A stretch of 64,000 nt of DNA, from contig CP043973.1 of NCBI GenBank assembly GCA_015134315.1, positions 89,611 to 153,610 on the forward strand, written 5' to 3'. Origin of the DNA: Candidatus Stammera capleta. Its GTDB lineage: Bacteria > Pseudomonadota > Gammaproteobacteria > Enterobacterales > Enterobacteriaceae. Shown here one piece after another: positions 44,820-57,958 of the stretch; position 1 is the stretch's first letter; every line of letters starts with the position of its first letter. A program made the translations under genes and the position numbers. The notes beneath the pieces were generated by a model. That model was given only the letters and a program-made list of their open reading frames with translations, did no database searches and was not told the DNA's origin.

Positions 44820-44907
44820 TAGTGAGAGAGGGATTTGAACCCTCGATGCTTTAAATAAACATACTCCTTTAGCAGAGGAGCGCCTTAAACCACTCAGCCA
44901 TCTCACT
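44820..44907 (-). tRNA. tRNA-Ser (GCT)
   Basis: Class II tRNA with a long variable arm. Acceptor AGTGAGA pairs with TCTCACT, and CTCCT/AGGAG enclose CTGCTAA (anticodon GCT). T arm GGGTTCAAATCCC. In E. coli serV and argV/argY genes are also adjacent, downstream of csrA. Confidence 0.94.
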
Positions 44908-44983
44908 ATAAAATAATTTTAATTATAAAATATATATTATAATAATTATTATAATATATATTTAAATAAAGTTTAAATATAAT

Positions 44984-45172
44984 TTATATATCTTTAATAA
45001 TATTTTTATTTTTAGAATTAATTTTAATATAAATTTCTTTTCTATGAACTGAAATATTTTTAGGAGCATCTATTCCTATACGAACTTGATTACCTTTAAT
45101 TCCTAAAACTACAACCGTAATATTATCTGATATTATAAGTGTTTCACCTATTTTACGAGTAAGAATGAGCAT
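44984..45172 (-). CDS. csrA: Carbon storage regulator CsrA
   Basis: RNA-binding dimer that controls translation of carbon-metabolism and lifestyle genes. 62 residues (E. coli 61). Starts [41 protein letters not shown] keeps the RNA-binding Arg residues (positions 6 and 44). The final residues are Lys/Asn-rich. Downstream of alaS as in E. coli. Its retention in so small a genome implies post-transcriptional regulation still matters. Confidence 0.96.
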   Translation of the reverse strand: MLILTRKIGETLIISDNITVVVLGIKGNQVRIGIDAPKNISVHRKEIYIKINSKNKNIIKDI

Positions 45173-45185
45173 AAAAAATCCATAT

Positions 45186-47858
45186 TTATAATTTTTTTTT
45201 TATATAATTTAAAATATAATTATAAATTAAATATTTGTTTTTAATATTATCATTAATATAAAAAACATTAATATTAAAATTTTTATTTTTAATATTTAAA
45301 TACTCTTTAAATATTATATTTTTATTTAATAAATATAATTTAATACTATAAAATAATTTTTTAAATATATTTATAATATTACATCTAATTAAATAAATAA
45401 AATAAAATTTTTTATTTATTAATGTACATATTATTAATATTGATAAATTATATTTTAAATATAAACTTTTTAATAATATAAATAAGACATTATTATCTAA
45501 AAAATCAAAATTCAAATTTTTTTTTAATAAAATATTATAATTTTTATAAACTAAAATATCTCTATTATCAAAAATATTTATAATATTTTTGATAAATACA
45601 TTTTTTATATTTTTATTTATCAAATTAATATTCTTATTTTTATTAATAAATATTTTAACATATTTATATAAATTATAAATATTTGTATTAAAAATATTAC
45701 AAATTTTATATAATACATTCTTATTATTATTTATATAAAATAATGCATTAAAAAAAGTAACAGCTTTAATTCTTTTAATACCTGAAGATATATTATAATT
45801 TTTAATAATTAAAAAAATACCAATATCTTTAGTGTTATTAATATGCGTACCACTACAATATTCTTTAGAAATATTTTTAAAAATTATTAATCTAATAATA
45901 TCTTTACCAAAAAAATCATGTTTATATTTAAATAATAACTTATTTTTTATAAATTTTTCTTTTACATTAATACCATTTCAAATATAATTATTAATTATAT
46001 TTTCAATTTTCAATAATATGTAATTATTAATAAGTTTTTTATAAGAATAATCTAAAGTAAAATAATTTTTATTAATATTAGAACCATTAAACACAATTTT
46101 ATTACCTAAAATATTTTTTAAAACTGAACACAAAATATGTAAACAAGAATGATTTCTAGATATAGAATTTCTATGTTCTATATCATAATAACATTTTATT
46201 TCATCATTAATTCTTAAAAAACCATATTTTATACAACCAAAATGAATAATATAATTACCTATTTTTCTGGTTTTATATATAATAAATTTCGAACTTTTAT
46301 CTAATTTAATCAAAAAACCTGTATCACCGGACTGACCAGAAGATTTAGGATATAAAACAGTATAATTTAAAACAATACTACATTGTAATCCCAATATAGT
46401 TTCTTTTATCAAATTATTTTTATTAAAAATAAATAAAATTTTTGATAATACATTTTTTTTTTTAAAACCAACAAACTTAGTTATTTTTAAAGTATTTAAA
46501 ATATTTAAATTAATATAATACTTATTATTAATAATATCTTTATTATAAAATTTACATATATTTTTTCTTGAATTTAATATTAAATTAAATTTATCTAAAT
46601 TAATAGATATTTTATAATATTTACATATATCAACTAATATATCTATAGGTAGTCCATGTGTATCATATAATAAAAAAATTATTTTACTACTTAAATAAAA
46701 TTTTTTTTTTTCATATAATTTATTAATATAATTATCTAATAATTTTAATGAATAATCTATTGTTTTAAAAAATTTATTTTCTTCATTTAAAACAATATTA
46801 TTTATTAAGTTTATACAATTACTATCTAAACTATTAAATTCATTTATATTATTTAATATATTATTAATAATTTTATATAAAATAATATTATTGATACTTA
46901 AGAATTTAATATGTATTAATGTTCTTCTAATTATTTTCCTTAATATATATCCTCTATGAGTATTAGAAGGATATATACCATCTATAATTAAATATATAAT
47001 TGATCTAATATGATCTGAAATAACATTAAAATGATTTATATTATTATTATTTATATTTATGCACAACGTATTTGAAATTATATATTTTATATTTAAAAAA
47101 ATATCAATATCAAAATTAGATTTAACATTTTGTAACACAGAAACAATTCTTTCAAAACCCATTCCTGTATCTATACATTTATTTGATAAAACATTTAAAT
47201 TATAATTCTTATCTAAATTAAATTCTAAAAAAACTAAATTTCATATTTCTAAAAACTTATTTTTATTTCTTATAAAAGAATAATTTTTGTTTTCTTGATT
47301 ATATAAATTATAAAATATTTCAGTACTATAACCACATAATCCTATATCACCCATTCTTCAAAAATTTGAAGAATTTATTGTTGAATCTCCAACTAAAAAA
47401 ATACTATTTTTATTTAATTTAATTGTATTTAGTCAAATATTATATGATTCAGTATCATTTTTATGAACAGTTACTATAATATTATTTTTATCTAAATTAA
47501 ACAAATTTCTTTTTATTAATAAATTTCATGCATATATAATAGCTTCCTTTTTAAAATATAATCCAAAACTAAAATTACCCATCATTTCAAAAAAAGTATT
47601 ATGCCTAAAAGTATATCCTATATTTTTAAAATCATTATGTTTACCACTAACTCTTAAACAACGTTGAATACTTGTAAAATTTTTATTTAATTTTTTTTTA
47701 ATACCTAAAAAATATTCTCTAAATTGATTCATACCAGCATTTGTAAATAATAAACTATTATCATCAGAAACTAAACTACTACTATTAATTATAGTATGAT
47801 TATTATCTTTAAAATAATTTAAGAAAATATTACGTATATCATCAGAACTAATAGTCAT
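45186..47858 (-). CDS. alaS: Alanyl-tRNA synthetase
   Basis: Charges tRNA-Ala and edits mischarged Ser/Gly. 890 residues (E. coli 876) across several TGA Trp codons. N-terminus [26 protein letters not shown] near 35, [12 protein letters not shown] near 66, [11 protein letters not shown] near 90. The editing domain has [12 protein letters not shown] near 595 (HxxxH type zinc ligands) and [16 protein letters not shown] near 670. The C-terminal part is Ile/Asn/Tyr-rich and poorly conserved. Followed by csrA after 13 bp. Confidence 0.94.
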
Positions 47859-48019
47859 ATATTAAAACCATAAAATCAAATTTAATAAATAGATATATTA
47901 AATTATAAATAAAAACGATAAAAAACAAAATAATATATTAAATAAAATTATAATATAACATTATAAATATATTAAATATATTTTAAAATAATATAAATAA
48001 TAATAAATAATAAAATAAA

Positions 48020-49000
48020 ATGCAAAAAAAAAAATCAATTATAGAAGCTATAAAACAAATAGAACAACAATTCGGTAAAGAATCAATAATGCAATTAGGA
48101 AAAAATAAACTAATTAATATAGATACTATATCCACAGGATCGTTATCATTAGATATAGCATTAGGAATAGGAGGTTTACCAATGGGAAGAATTATAGAGA
48201 TATATGGTCCAGAATCATCAGGTAAAACAACATTAACATTAAAAATTATAGCTGAAGCACAAAAAAAAAATAAAATATGTCTATTTATAGATGCAGAACA
48301 TTCATTAGATCCTATATATGCTAAAAAATTAGGAGTAAATATAAAAGAATTATTATTTTCACAACCAAATAATGGAGAACAAGCGTTAGAAATGTGTAAT
48401 TTATTAGCAAAAAAACAAAATATAGATGTAATAATTGTAGATTCAGTAGCAGCTTTAACTCCTAAAGCAGAAATAGATGGAGAAATAGGAGATTCTCATA
48501 TTGGTTTAACGGCTAGAATGATGAGTCAGGCAATGAGAAAATTAGCAAGAAATATTAATAAATCAAATATATTATTAATATTTATAAATCAAATAAGAAT
48601 GAAAATAGGAATTATATTTGGTAATCCTGAAGTAACTACAGGAGGTAACGCTCTTAAATTTTATTCTACTATAAGATTAGAAATTAGAAAAACAGGTAAT
48701 ATTAAAAAAAATAATTCAATAATAGGGAATGAAACCAAAGTAAGAGTAGTAAAAAATAAATTATCATCACCATTTAAATATGCAGAATTTCAAATAATAT
48801 ATAATAAAGGTATTAATAAATATTTAGAAATATTAAATTTAGGAGTATTAAATAATATAATAATTAAAAACGGTAATTGATATAATTATGATAAATATAA
48901 ATTAGGTCAAGGAAAATATAAATCTACTAAATTTCTTAAAAAAAATAAAAATATTTCAAAAATTATAAAAAATAAAATAAAACAAATATATTTTAAATAA
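48020..49000 (+). CDS. recA: Recombinase RecA
   Basis: Strand-exchange ATPase. 326 residues (E. coli 353). Walker A GPESSGKT near 64-71, [23 protein letters not shown] near 115, [18 protein letters not shown] near 142 (Walker B), [19 protein letters not shown] near 192, and [11 protein letters not shown]. One Trp is TGA near residue 288. The acidic C-terminal tail is replaced by a Lys-rich one. Converges on adk with a 1-bp gap. Confidence 0.96.
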
Positions 49001-49001
49001 A

Positions 49002-49640
49002 TTAAATATTTAATAAACTTAATATTTCTTTTTTAATAAAATCAATATTATTATTAGCATTTATTAATAAATATTTATTTTTAAAATTATTAATACCAAA
49101 ATAATTTTTATAAAAATTTTTTAAATTTAAAATTAATTTTTTATAAATTAAAATTCTTTTTTTAATAATATTCAAATCTAAATCATCAATTCTAGAAATT
49201 AACTTTTCACCAGTATAATCATCTAAACCCTCCACTATAGGAGGGTTATACTTAATGTTATAAACTCTACCAGAATTTAAATGTATTTTTCTATTTAATA
49301 ATCTATCTATAATAATATTGCTAGGTAAATATAATTCAATTACAAAATCTATATTTATAAAATTTAAATACTTAGCTTGTATAATATTTCTAGGATAACC
49401 ATCAAACAAATAACCATTAATATTAAAATCATTAAATATATAATTTTTAATAATTTTATTAGCTAATTTATTATTAATTAAATAACCTTTATTAATAAAT
49501 TTATTAATTGAATTATTATAAAGAAATGTCTTTCTTAAAATATTACCAAAAGATATTAATTTTAAATCAAATTCTTTAATTATATATTCAGATTGAGTTC
49601 CTTTCCCAGATCCAGGAGGTCCTAATAAAATAATATTCAT
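49002..49640 (-). CDS. adk: Adenylate kinase
   Basis: Interconverts AMP, ADP and ATP. 212 residues (E. coli 214). P-loop in IILLGPPGSGKGTQ at 3-16, LISFGNILRKT with the AMP-binding Arg, GYLFDGYPRN near 80, LID domain GRVYNIKYNPP near 123 and DDYTGEKLISRIDD near 140. No TGA. Starts 5 bp after htpG, as in the E. coli htpG-adk order. Confidence 0.97.
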   Translation of the reverse strand: MNIILLGPPGSGKGTQSEYIIKEFDLKLISFGNILRKTFLYNNSINKFINKGYLINNKLANKIIKNYIFNDFNINGYLFDGYPRNIIQAKYLNFINIDFVIELYLPSNIIIDRLLNRKIHLNSGRVYNIKYNPPIVEGLDDYTGEKLISRIDDLDLNIIKKRILIYKKLILNLKNFYKNYFGINNFKNKYLLINANNNIDFIKKEILSLLNI

Positions 49641-49645
49641 TTAAA

Positions 49646-51541
49646 TTATTTTTTATAAATAAAATTACAAAATAAATCGTTTATAATATTTATAAAATCT
49701 ACAGAATTATCTAAAGAATTGCTTTCTATTAAATAAGCTTGATAATACATAAATTTAATCCATTTCTTAAATAAATTATCATCTTTAATACTTTTAATGT
49801 ATTTTATTAAAATATGATTAATATTTATATCAAAATAATATTTAATTTTTGGCATATCTTTACCTGTAGATTTTAATAATTTAAACATTTGAGTGCTAAT
49901 ATCATTAGAATCAGTAACTAATACTACAGGAAATTTCTCTATACGATTAGTTATCCTTGCATCTTTTATATAATCACATAAAATATTTTTAATCTTTTCT
50001 ATAAATATTTTATCATCATTATTTAATACTAATATATCAGATTTACTATCATTAGATGATAATATATTATCTAAATTATTAATATTATTTCTATTTATAG
50101 AACAAAAATTAATTCCTTTAAAATCAGTTAAATAATTCATCATTCATTCATCAATTTTATCTATCATAAATAAAACTTCAATATCTTTTTTAATATATAA
50201 CTCTAAATGAGGGCTATTTTTAGATGAATTATAATTTTCAGATGTAATATAAAATATTTTATCTTGACCTATTTTCATTCTATTTATATATTCTTGTAAA
50301 GAAACAAAAATATCTTCGTTAAATTTAGATGAATTAAATCTTAATAAACAAGATAATTTAATTTTATCTATGTTATTATCAGCTAATCCTTCCTTAAGAA
50401 TTACACCAAATTGTTTTCAAAATATATTATATTTTTTATTATTTAATGATAATTCTTCTAATATTTTAAATATTCTATTAGTTAAACTAAGTCTTATTTT
50501 TTTTAAAATAATATTATCTTGTAAAATTTCTCTAGAAATATTTAATGGTAAATCATTAGTATCTATTATACCTTGAATAAAACGAAAACAATATGGCACT
50601 AAATCTTTAATATCATCCATAATAAAAACTTTATTAACATATAATTTTAAACAATTTTTATATTCATCTCTATTTCAAATATTTCATGGAGAAGTATCAG
50701 GTATATATAATAAACTAATATAATTTTGAGAACCTTCAACTTTATTATGAGACCATATTAGTGGATTGCCTAAATTATTAGTTAAATTATAATAAAAATT
50801 TTTATAATCTTTTTTATTAATATCATTTTTACTTTTTAATCAAATAGCATTATATAAATTTATTCTTTTTCATATATATTTCTTTTTATCCTTATCAAAT
50901 ATTTTATATTCAATAGGAAAATCAATATAATTAGAATATTTATTAATTATAGATAATAAATTATCTATATTTAAAAATTCCTTACAAGAATCTTTAATAT
51001 ATAATATTATATCAGTACCATAATTATCTTTATTTAATTTATTTATATAAAATTTACCATTACCATTTGAAGTTCATAAAATTGAATTATTACTATTTTT
51101 TTCAAATATAGATCTAGTATGTACTTTAACTTTATTTGAAACCATAAAAGAAGAATAAAAACCTACACCAAACTTACCTATTAAATTATTCTTTCCAATA
51201 ATTTTATCATTCATATTATTTAAAAATTCTTTAGTTCCTGATTTAGCTATAGTTCCTAAATTTTTTATTACCTCATCATAAGTCATTCCTATTCCATTAT
51301 CTCTAATAATTAATTTATTGTTTTTAACAAAAAATCTTATATTAAATTTATAATCTATTTTAATATTTTCATTATTTTTATTATTAGAAATTAAATTAAA
51401 TCTTAATTTATCTATAGCATCAGAAGCATTAGAAATTAATTCTCTTAAAAAAATCTCTTTATTTGAATATAAAGAATTAATTACTAAATTTAATAATTGA
51501 TTAATTTCTGATTTAAATATAAATTTTTTTTTTAAACCCAT
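49646..51541 (-). CDS. htpG: Hsp90-family chaperone HtpG
   Basis: ATP-dependent chaperone. 631 residues (E. coli 624), broken by several TGA codons. GHKL ATPase: NKEIFLRELISNASDAIDKLR near 28, IRDNGIGMTYDEV near 78, GTIAKSG, and IGKFGVGFYSSFMVS near 118. Middle domain LPLNISREILQ near 330. Both TGA and TGG (for example PLIWSH) encode Trp. A heat-shock chaperone alongside rpoH and hslUV in this window. Confidence 0.95.
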
Positions 51542-51629
51542 AATATTTATTACCTATATAAAATTTTAATTTAATTAATAAATAATATATAAAATATAAT
51601 ATATCTATTATATTTTATATATTTATAAA

Positions 51630-52739
51630 TTAAATATTTTTATTTCTATTATAGAATATACATTTAAAAATTAAATATTCAAAAAAAATTTTCTTATCAT
51701 AAAAATTAATTAAATTATTTCTATTTAAAAAAAATATTTTATAATAAAAATTTATATCATTTATAGTAACTAAATCACATAATTTAATTATATCATTTTT
51801 AAAATTTTCATCAATAAAATCTATATAATTATAATTATAATTAGGTATTACTTTAACTAAAAGTAATTTATATAATTTATCTAAAATATTAGATATAATA
51901 TATTCATAATTAATATTTTTAACTAAAAATATATTTAAATAAAAAAAAATTTTTTTATAATTCAATAAAAATAAATATTTTAAAAATAAAAAAACATATT
52001 TATCTTCAATTCTATTTAAAAAAAAATTAGTATCTTTTAATGTTATTTTGTTATCAAATAAAGATATTTGATCTAATAACATTAAAGCATCTCTTAAACT
52101 ACCATTAGAATATATAGAAATTAATTTTATAGCTTTAACATCATATTTAAATGATTCTTTATTAGATATGTAAATTAATCTATTAAAAATTTCATTTACA
52201 TCTAAAGGTTTAAGATTAAAAGATATGCATCTAGATAAAATAGTATCAGGAATTTTATTAAATTCAGTAGTAGCTAAAATAAATTTAACATATTTAGGAG
52301 GTTCTTCAAAAATTTTTAATAAAGCATTAAAACTATAACGAGATAACATATGAACTTCATCTATAATATATATTTTATATTTCATAGATATAGGCAAATA
52401 ATATATATTATCTAAAATATCTTTTATATCTTCTATTTTAGATTTAGAAGCAGCATCAATTTCAATAACATCAGAAGATTTACCTTTATCAATAGATAAA
52501 CAACTTAAACAATTTAAACAAGCATTTTTATCTATATTATTAATACAATTTAAACTTTTGGATAACAATTTAGATAAACTTGTTTTTCCTACTCCTTTAG
52601 GGCCATAAAATAAATATGTATTATAAATCTTATTATTTTTTAAACTATTTAAAATATTTTTAATTATTTTATTATTACCAACAAAATCTTTAAATGATTT
52701 AGGTCTTCATTTTATAGATAAAATTTTATAAACACTCAT
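51630..52739 (-). CDS. dnaX: DNA polymerase III clamp-loader subunit (gamma-length DnaX)
   Basis: ATPase that loads the sliding clamp. 369 residues, against 643 for E. coli tau and 431 for gamma. Starts YKILSIKWRPKSFKDFVG (Trp from TGA), Walker A FYGPKGVGKTSLSK near 45, zinc-binding CLNCLSC near 75, VIEIDAASKS, YIIDEVHMLSRYSFNALLK near 120, and LATTEFNKIPDTILSRC. The frame closes after the collar domain, so the tau-specific DnaB- and polymerase-binding domains are gone. Confidence 0.94.
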
Positions 52740-52837
52740 ACAAATATAATAAATTTAAAATACCATTAATATTATAAATATTATATAACTAATATTTTAA
52801 ATATAAATTTATTATAATTAAGAAATTAAAAATTAAA

Positions 52838-55348
52838 TTAATAATCATTAAAATCAAATTTTAATAAAAATTCATTTAAATCTCTTTTATTATCTGGTAA
52901 AAAAAATAATATTTTAATAATTTTATTATAAAAATTATTTAACATTTTACTAAATATTTTATAAGATTCTATTTTATATTCTTGAATTGGATCTTTTTGA
53001 GCATATGCTCTTAAATGAATATAATCTTTTAAATTACTTATATAATATAAATATTCTTTTCAATATAAATCTAATGTTCTTAAAACTATATTTTTTTCTA
53101 AATAAATAAATAATTTAACACCTAATTTACTTTTTTTATAATTATATAATTTTATTAAATCATTAATAATTAAATTTTTAAAATTATTAAAATCTTGTTG
53201 TTTAAAATAAAATATTTTTAATCTATAATGAAAATTATCATATATAATCTTTTTAATATTTTTATAACTAAATAAAAAATTTTTTTGATTAAATTTTTTA
53301 AATAATTTTTTAACTATATTTTTAATTATTTTTTCTATTTTCTTGCTCAAATTTTTAGAAAATAAAATTTTATTTCTATTTAAATAAATAATTTTTCTTT
53401 GATTATTTATAATATTATCATATTCTAATAAATTACTTCTAATCTCAAAATTTCTATTTTCAATTTTTCTTTGAGCATTTTCAATTGATTTATTAATTAA
53501 AATATGTTTAATCGGGTCGCTTTTATTTGAATTAATATTTTTAATAAAATTAATAATATTAAAAGGTATAAAAATACTTATTAAAGAATCATCTAATGAT
53601 ATATAAAATCTAGATGATCCAGGATCACCTTGTCTTCCTGATCTTCCTATTAGTTGATTATCTATTCTTCTAGATTCATGTCTCTCAGAACCAATTACAT
53701 GTAAACCACCTAATTTTTTAATCAATAAATTATCATTTATTCATTTATTTTTTAATAAATTTATATCCTTTTCATTATTTAATGAATTAATTTTATCTAA
53801 ATAATTTCCTCCTAAAACAATATCAGTTCCTCTACCAGCCATATTAGTAGATATAGTAACAGAACCAAATTTACCAGCTTTAGAAATTATTTTAGCTTCA
53901 AATTTATGATATTTAGCATTTAATATTTTATGTTCAATTCCTATACTTTTTAATTTATTAGAAATAAATTCAGATTTTTCAATTGATATTGTACCTACAA
54001 GTATAGGTTGACCTTTACTGTTTCTTTTTTTTATATCTTCTATAATTGAATTAATTTTATTATCTTCATCTAAATATACTAAATCAAATAAATCTTTTCT
54101 TATAATAGGTTTATTTGTAGGTATTAAAAAAGTATTTAATTGATAAATAGAATCAAATTCAATAGATTCATTTATAGCAGTACCAGACATTCCAGATAAT
54201 CTTTGATATAATCTAAAATAATTTTGAAAAGTTATAGAAGATAAAATTTCACTTTCGCATTTTATAGAAACATTTTCTTTAGCTTCAATAGCTTGATGTA
54301 ATCCATTTGATCATCTTCTATCATAAACCATTCTTCCAGTAAATTCATCTATTATAATAATTTTATTATTTTTAATCACATAATCAACATTTTTTTTAAA
54401 TAAATAATGAGCTTTTAATAACAAAATAACACAATTAAAAATATTAATATTATTAAAATTATAATAAAAATTTTTATTTTTAATAATATTAAACTTTAAT
54501 AATAAATATTCAATTTTATCAATACCATTTTCAGTTAATAAAATATTTTTTGATTTATAATCTATTGTAAAATCACCATTATTTAATTCATTTTCATTAT
54601 TTAAATTTAAATATGAAACTATTTTATTAATTTTAAAATATATATTATTATCTATAATTCCATTATCAGAAATTATTAACGGAGTTCTCGACTCATCTAT
54701 TAATATAGAATCTACTTCGTCTAAAAGAGCAAAATATAAATATTGCCTTTGAACTATATCTTCTTTATTTAAACATATTTTATCTCTTAAATAATCAAAA
54801 CCATATTCACTATTAGTAGAATAAGTGATGTCACATAGATAAGATTTTTTTTTATCTATTAAAGACATACAAGATAAATTTAATCCTACACTTAAACCTA
54901 AAAAATTAAATAATTTTCTATTATTTGTAAAATCTCTTTTTGCTAAATATTCATTAACAGTAACCATATGAACACCTTTACCATATAATGAATTTAAATA
55001 AGCAGGTAAAGTAGAAGTAATTGTCTTACCTTCACCTGTTTTCATATCAGCTATATTACCATCATTTAAAATTATCGCACCTAATAATTGAACATCAAAT
55101 AATTTTATATTAAAAACTCTTTTAATAGCTTCTTTAATGTTAGCAAAAATATAAGGCAAAATATCATTAATATTTTTATTTGATAATAAATAATCTTTAT
55201 ATTTAAAAGTATTATTTTTTAATTCAATATTACTTAAATTTATAAATTTTTTTTCTAAACTATTAATTTTATTTATTATATCTTTAATAAAATTAAATTT
55301 TTTATTAATCTTTCTATTATAAATATATGAAAAAAATTTAGTTAACAT
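52838..55348 (-). CDS. secA: Preprotein translocase ATPase SecA
   Basis: Motor that drives proteins through SecYEG. 836 residues (E. coli 901), broken by several TGA codons. [24 protein letters not shown] near 85-105 (Walker A), [29 protein letters not shown] near 205, [34 protein letters not shown] near 490, and [27 protein letters not shown]. The C-terminal zinc/SecB-binding tail is missing. Needed to export the porin. Confidence 0.96.
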
Positions 55349-55445
55349 ATTAACACAAAATTCTATTTTTTTTAAAACACAAAATATATTATTATATAAA
55401 AACCATTAAATAATTATAATATAATTTATAATAAAAAACACTAAA

Positions 55446-55763
55446 ATGATAAAAAAAAAACCTGAATCAATAATTAAAATATTAAATAATAAAAATTTTA
55501 TATTTAATATAAATAAAATAATTATAAAATATAATAAAATAAAACAATTAAATAAATTAATAAAAAAAAATATACCTAAATATCTAAAAAAAAAAATTAA
55601 TATTTTAAATATTACTAATAATAGTATTTTAATAGAAACATGTAATATAAATAATAAAATATATTTAAAACAAAACAAAAATAAAATAATATCTATATTA
55701 AATATTAATAATATAAAATATTTTTTTATAATAATTAATCCAAATTTAAATATTAAAATTTAA
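55446..55763 (+). CDS. DUF721/DciA-like protein
   Basis: 105 residues. Its layout resembles the DUF721 (DciA) domain: an N-terminal helix pair (LNKLIKKNIPKYLKK), then a beta strand NILNITNNSILIETCN, then a helix and a last strand YFFIIINPN. DUF721 genes commonly lie next to secA in gammaproteobacteria, and this one is divergent from secA. DciA loads DnaB helicase in bacteria lacking DnaC. Tentative; the overlapping minus-strand open frame is a hydrophobic shadow. Confidence 0.5.
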   Translation: MIKKKPESIIKILNNKNFIFNINKIIIKYNKIKQLNKLIKKNIPKYLKKKINILNITNNSILIETCNINNKIYLKQNKNKIISILNINNIKYFFIIINPNLNIKI

Positions 55764-55771
55764 CTATTATA

Positions 55772-56707
55772 TTAAATAATTTTTTCAGACAGTCTAAGTA
55801 TTGCGCTTCTTACTCTATTATTTTTTATAATATCTTTATGAGAGGGTTTAAATTTACCTAAATTTAACATTTTAATAGGATAAAATTTTTTTATTTGATT
55901 ATAAGTTAAAGGTATTCCATCTAATATAGAATTATTACTTTTGCTTTTATAATTAATAAAATTTTTAACTATCCTATCCTCTAAAGAATTAAAACTAATT
56001 ACTAATAATTTACCTCCTTTACATAAAACATTATAAGCAGCAATTAAACCTTTTTTTAAATTACTTAATTCTTTATTAATAAATATACGTATTGCTTGAA
56101 ATGTTCTAGTACATTTATTCTTATAATATTTTTTACAATATATAACTCTATTAAGTACTTTACATAAATCTAAAGTATTAATAAATTTATTTTTTTTTCT
56201 TAAAAAAACTATTTCAGAGGCTATTTTTTTGGCATATAGTTCTTCACCAAAATTTTTTATAACATTATAAATCTCAATTTTATTAGAATTATTTAATCAA
56301 TAACTGGCTGTAATACCAATATTTTGATTCATTCTCATATCTAAAGGCCCGTTTTTACTAAAAGAAAAACCACGCAATGGATTATCTAATTGATAAGATG
56401 ATATACCTAAATCAAATATTATACCATCAATTTTATTAAATAAAGATAATTTATTTATATAATACTCTAAATTAATAAAATTATCATTTATTATCATAAA
56501 ACGTTTATCATATATAATATTTTTAGATAATAATACAGAATCTGGGTCTATATCAAAAGCTATTAATTTACCCTTACTGCTTAAACTTTTTAATATATTT
56601 ATAGAATGACCACCACAACCAAATGTACAATCTATATATATACCATTTGGATTTATGTTAATAAATTTAACTATTTTATTTATAAATGCAGAATTATGTT
56701 TGAACAT
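55772..56707 (-). CDS. rsmH: 16S rRNA m4C1402 methyltransferase
   Basis: N4-methylates C1402 in the ribosomal P site. 311 residues (E. coli 313). Begins FKHNSAFINKIVKF, SAM motif YIDCTFGCGGHS near 24, FDIDPDS, FDLGISSYQLDNPLRGFSFSKNGPLDMRMN near 97-127, and RTFQAIRIFINKELSNL near 220. One TGA Trp near residue 138. It starts divergently from tpiA and ends 8 bp beyond the DUF721-like gene. Confidence 0.94.
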
Positions 56708-56749
56708 TAAATTAAAATAATATTTAATAATTATTAATAATAATATAAA

Positions 56750-56781
<32 letters not shown>

Positions 56782-56804
56782 TTAAACTAATATTTAATAT
56801 AAAA

Positions 56805-57563
56805 ATGAAAAAAAAAATAATAATCTGTAATTGAAAATTAAATGGTGATAAAAAATTTATTAAAAATTTTATAAATAAACTAAATAAATATAGTAAATTA
56901 TATAATAATTATATAATATCTATATCACCACCAATTATATACATGGATTACACAAGAAAATTAATTAAAAATAAAAATATATATCTAACATCACAAAATG
57001 TAGATATTAATATACAAGGTTCATTTACTGGAGATATATCAGCAAAAATGTTAAAAGATATATACACTAAATATATTATTATTGGACATTCAGAAAGAAA
57101 AATATATCATAAAGAAAATAATAAAATTTTATTAAAAAAAATAATAATAACTAAAAAATTAAATATGATACCAATAATATGTATAGGAGAAAATTTAAAT
57201 GAATATAAATTAAAAATTAGTAAAAAAATATGTAAAAATCAATTAAAATACTTAATAAGAAAGAAAGGGATAAATATAATAAAAAACAGCATAATAGCAT
57301 ATGAACCTATATGGTCTATTGGAACAGGTAAAAACGCTAATATTAAACACATATCTAAAATAAATAAATCTATAAAAAAATATTTAATTAATAAAGATAT
57401 AAATATAAAAAATAAATTTAAAATTATATATGGAGGTTCTATAAATAAAATAAATGCAAATAAAATTATTAACAACAAAAATATAGATGGACTATTAATA
57501 GGTAAATCATCATTAAATTTAAAAGAATTTATAAATATTATAAAAAATATAAATAATAATTAA
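56805..57563 (+). CDS. tpiA: Triosephosphate isomerase
   Basis: Interconverts DHAP and G3P. 252 residues (E. coli 255). Start KKKIIICNWKLNG (Trp from TGA) with the catalytic Lys; QNVDINIQGSFTGDISAKML near 65; catalytic His in IIIGHSERK near 92; IGENL; catalytic Glu in AYEPIWSIGTGK near 165 (here TGG for Trp); YGGSI near 207; GLLIGKSSL. The ATG at 56805 gives the family N-terminus. Confidence 0.95.
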
Positions 57564-57607
57564 TATATTATTAAATATACTAAATATAAAATAATATAAA
57601 TAATATT

Positions 57608-57643
<36 letters not shown>

Positions 57644-57695
57644 TATAATTATTTAAATTTAAAATTTATATTTAATATATTTAATTAAAATAAAT

Positions 57696-57911
57696 TTAGA
57701 AATTTAAATTAATATTTTTAAAACGTTTTCTTAAATTATCTATTCTACCCTTAGAATTAGAAATTTTTTGCTTTCCCGTATAAAAAGAATGACATTTATA
57801 ACAAACATCAATAGAAAATTTATTTTTTAAAGTAGAAACAATATTTGTTTTATTACCACAAGAGCATTTAATACATAATTTATATATTTTAGGATGTATA
57901 TTTTTTTTCAT
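57696..57911 (-). CDS. rpmE: Ribosomal protein L31 (zinc-binding type)
   Basis: 71-residue protein (E. coli 70). Starts MKKNIHPKI; four cysteines (near 15, 18 and 37, 40) form the zinc site; HSFYTGKQKI and GRIDNLRKRF are conserved. Divergent from priA as in E. coli. Confidence 0.95.
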   Translation of the reverse strand: MKKNIHPKIYKLCIKCSCGNKTNIVSTLKNKFSIDVCYKCHSFYTGKQKISNSKGRIDNLRKRFKNINLNF

Positions 57912-57958
57912 ATAATATTTTAAAATTTTTATAATTCATTATTTTAAAAAATAATATC

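Noticed and set aside
55406-55678. Minus-strand 90-residue hydrophobic frame opposite the DUF721-like gene
   Set aside because: Antisense shadow of a Lys/Ile/Asn-rich protein; the plus-strand frame has a recognisable fold pattern.
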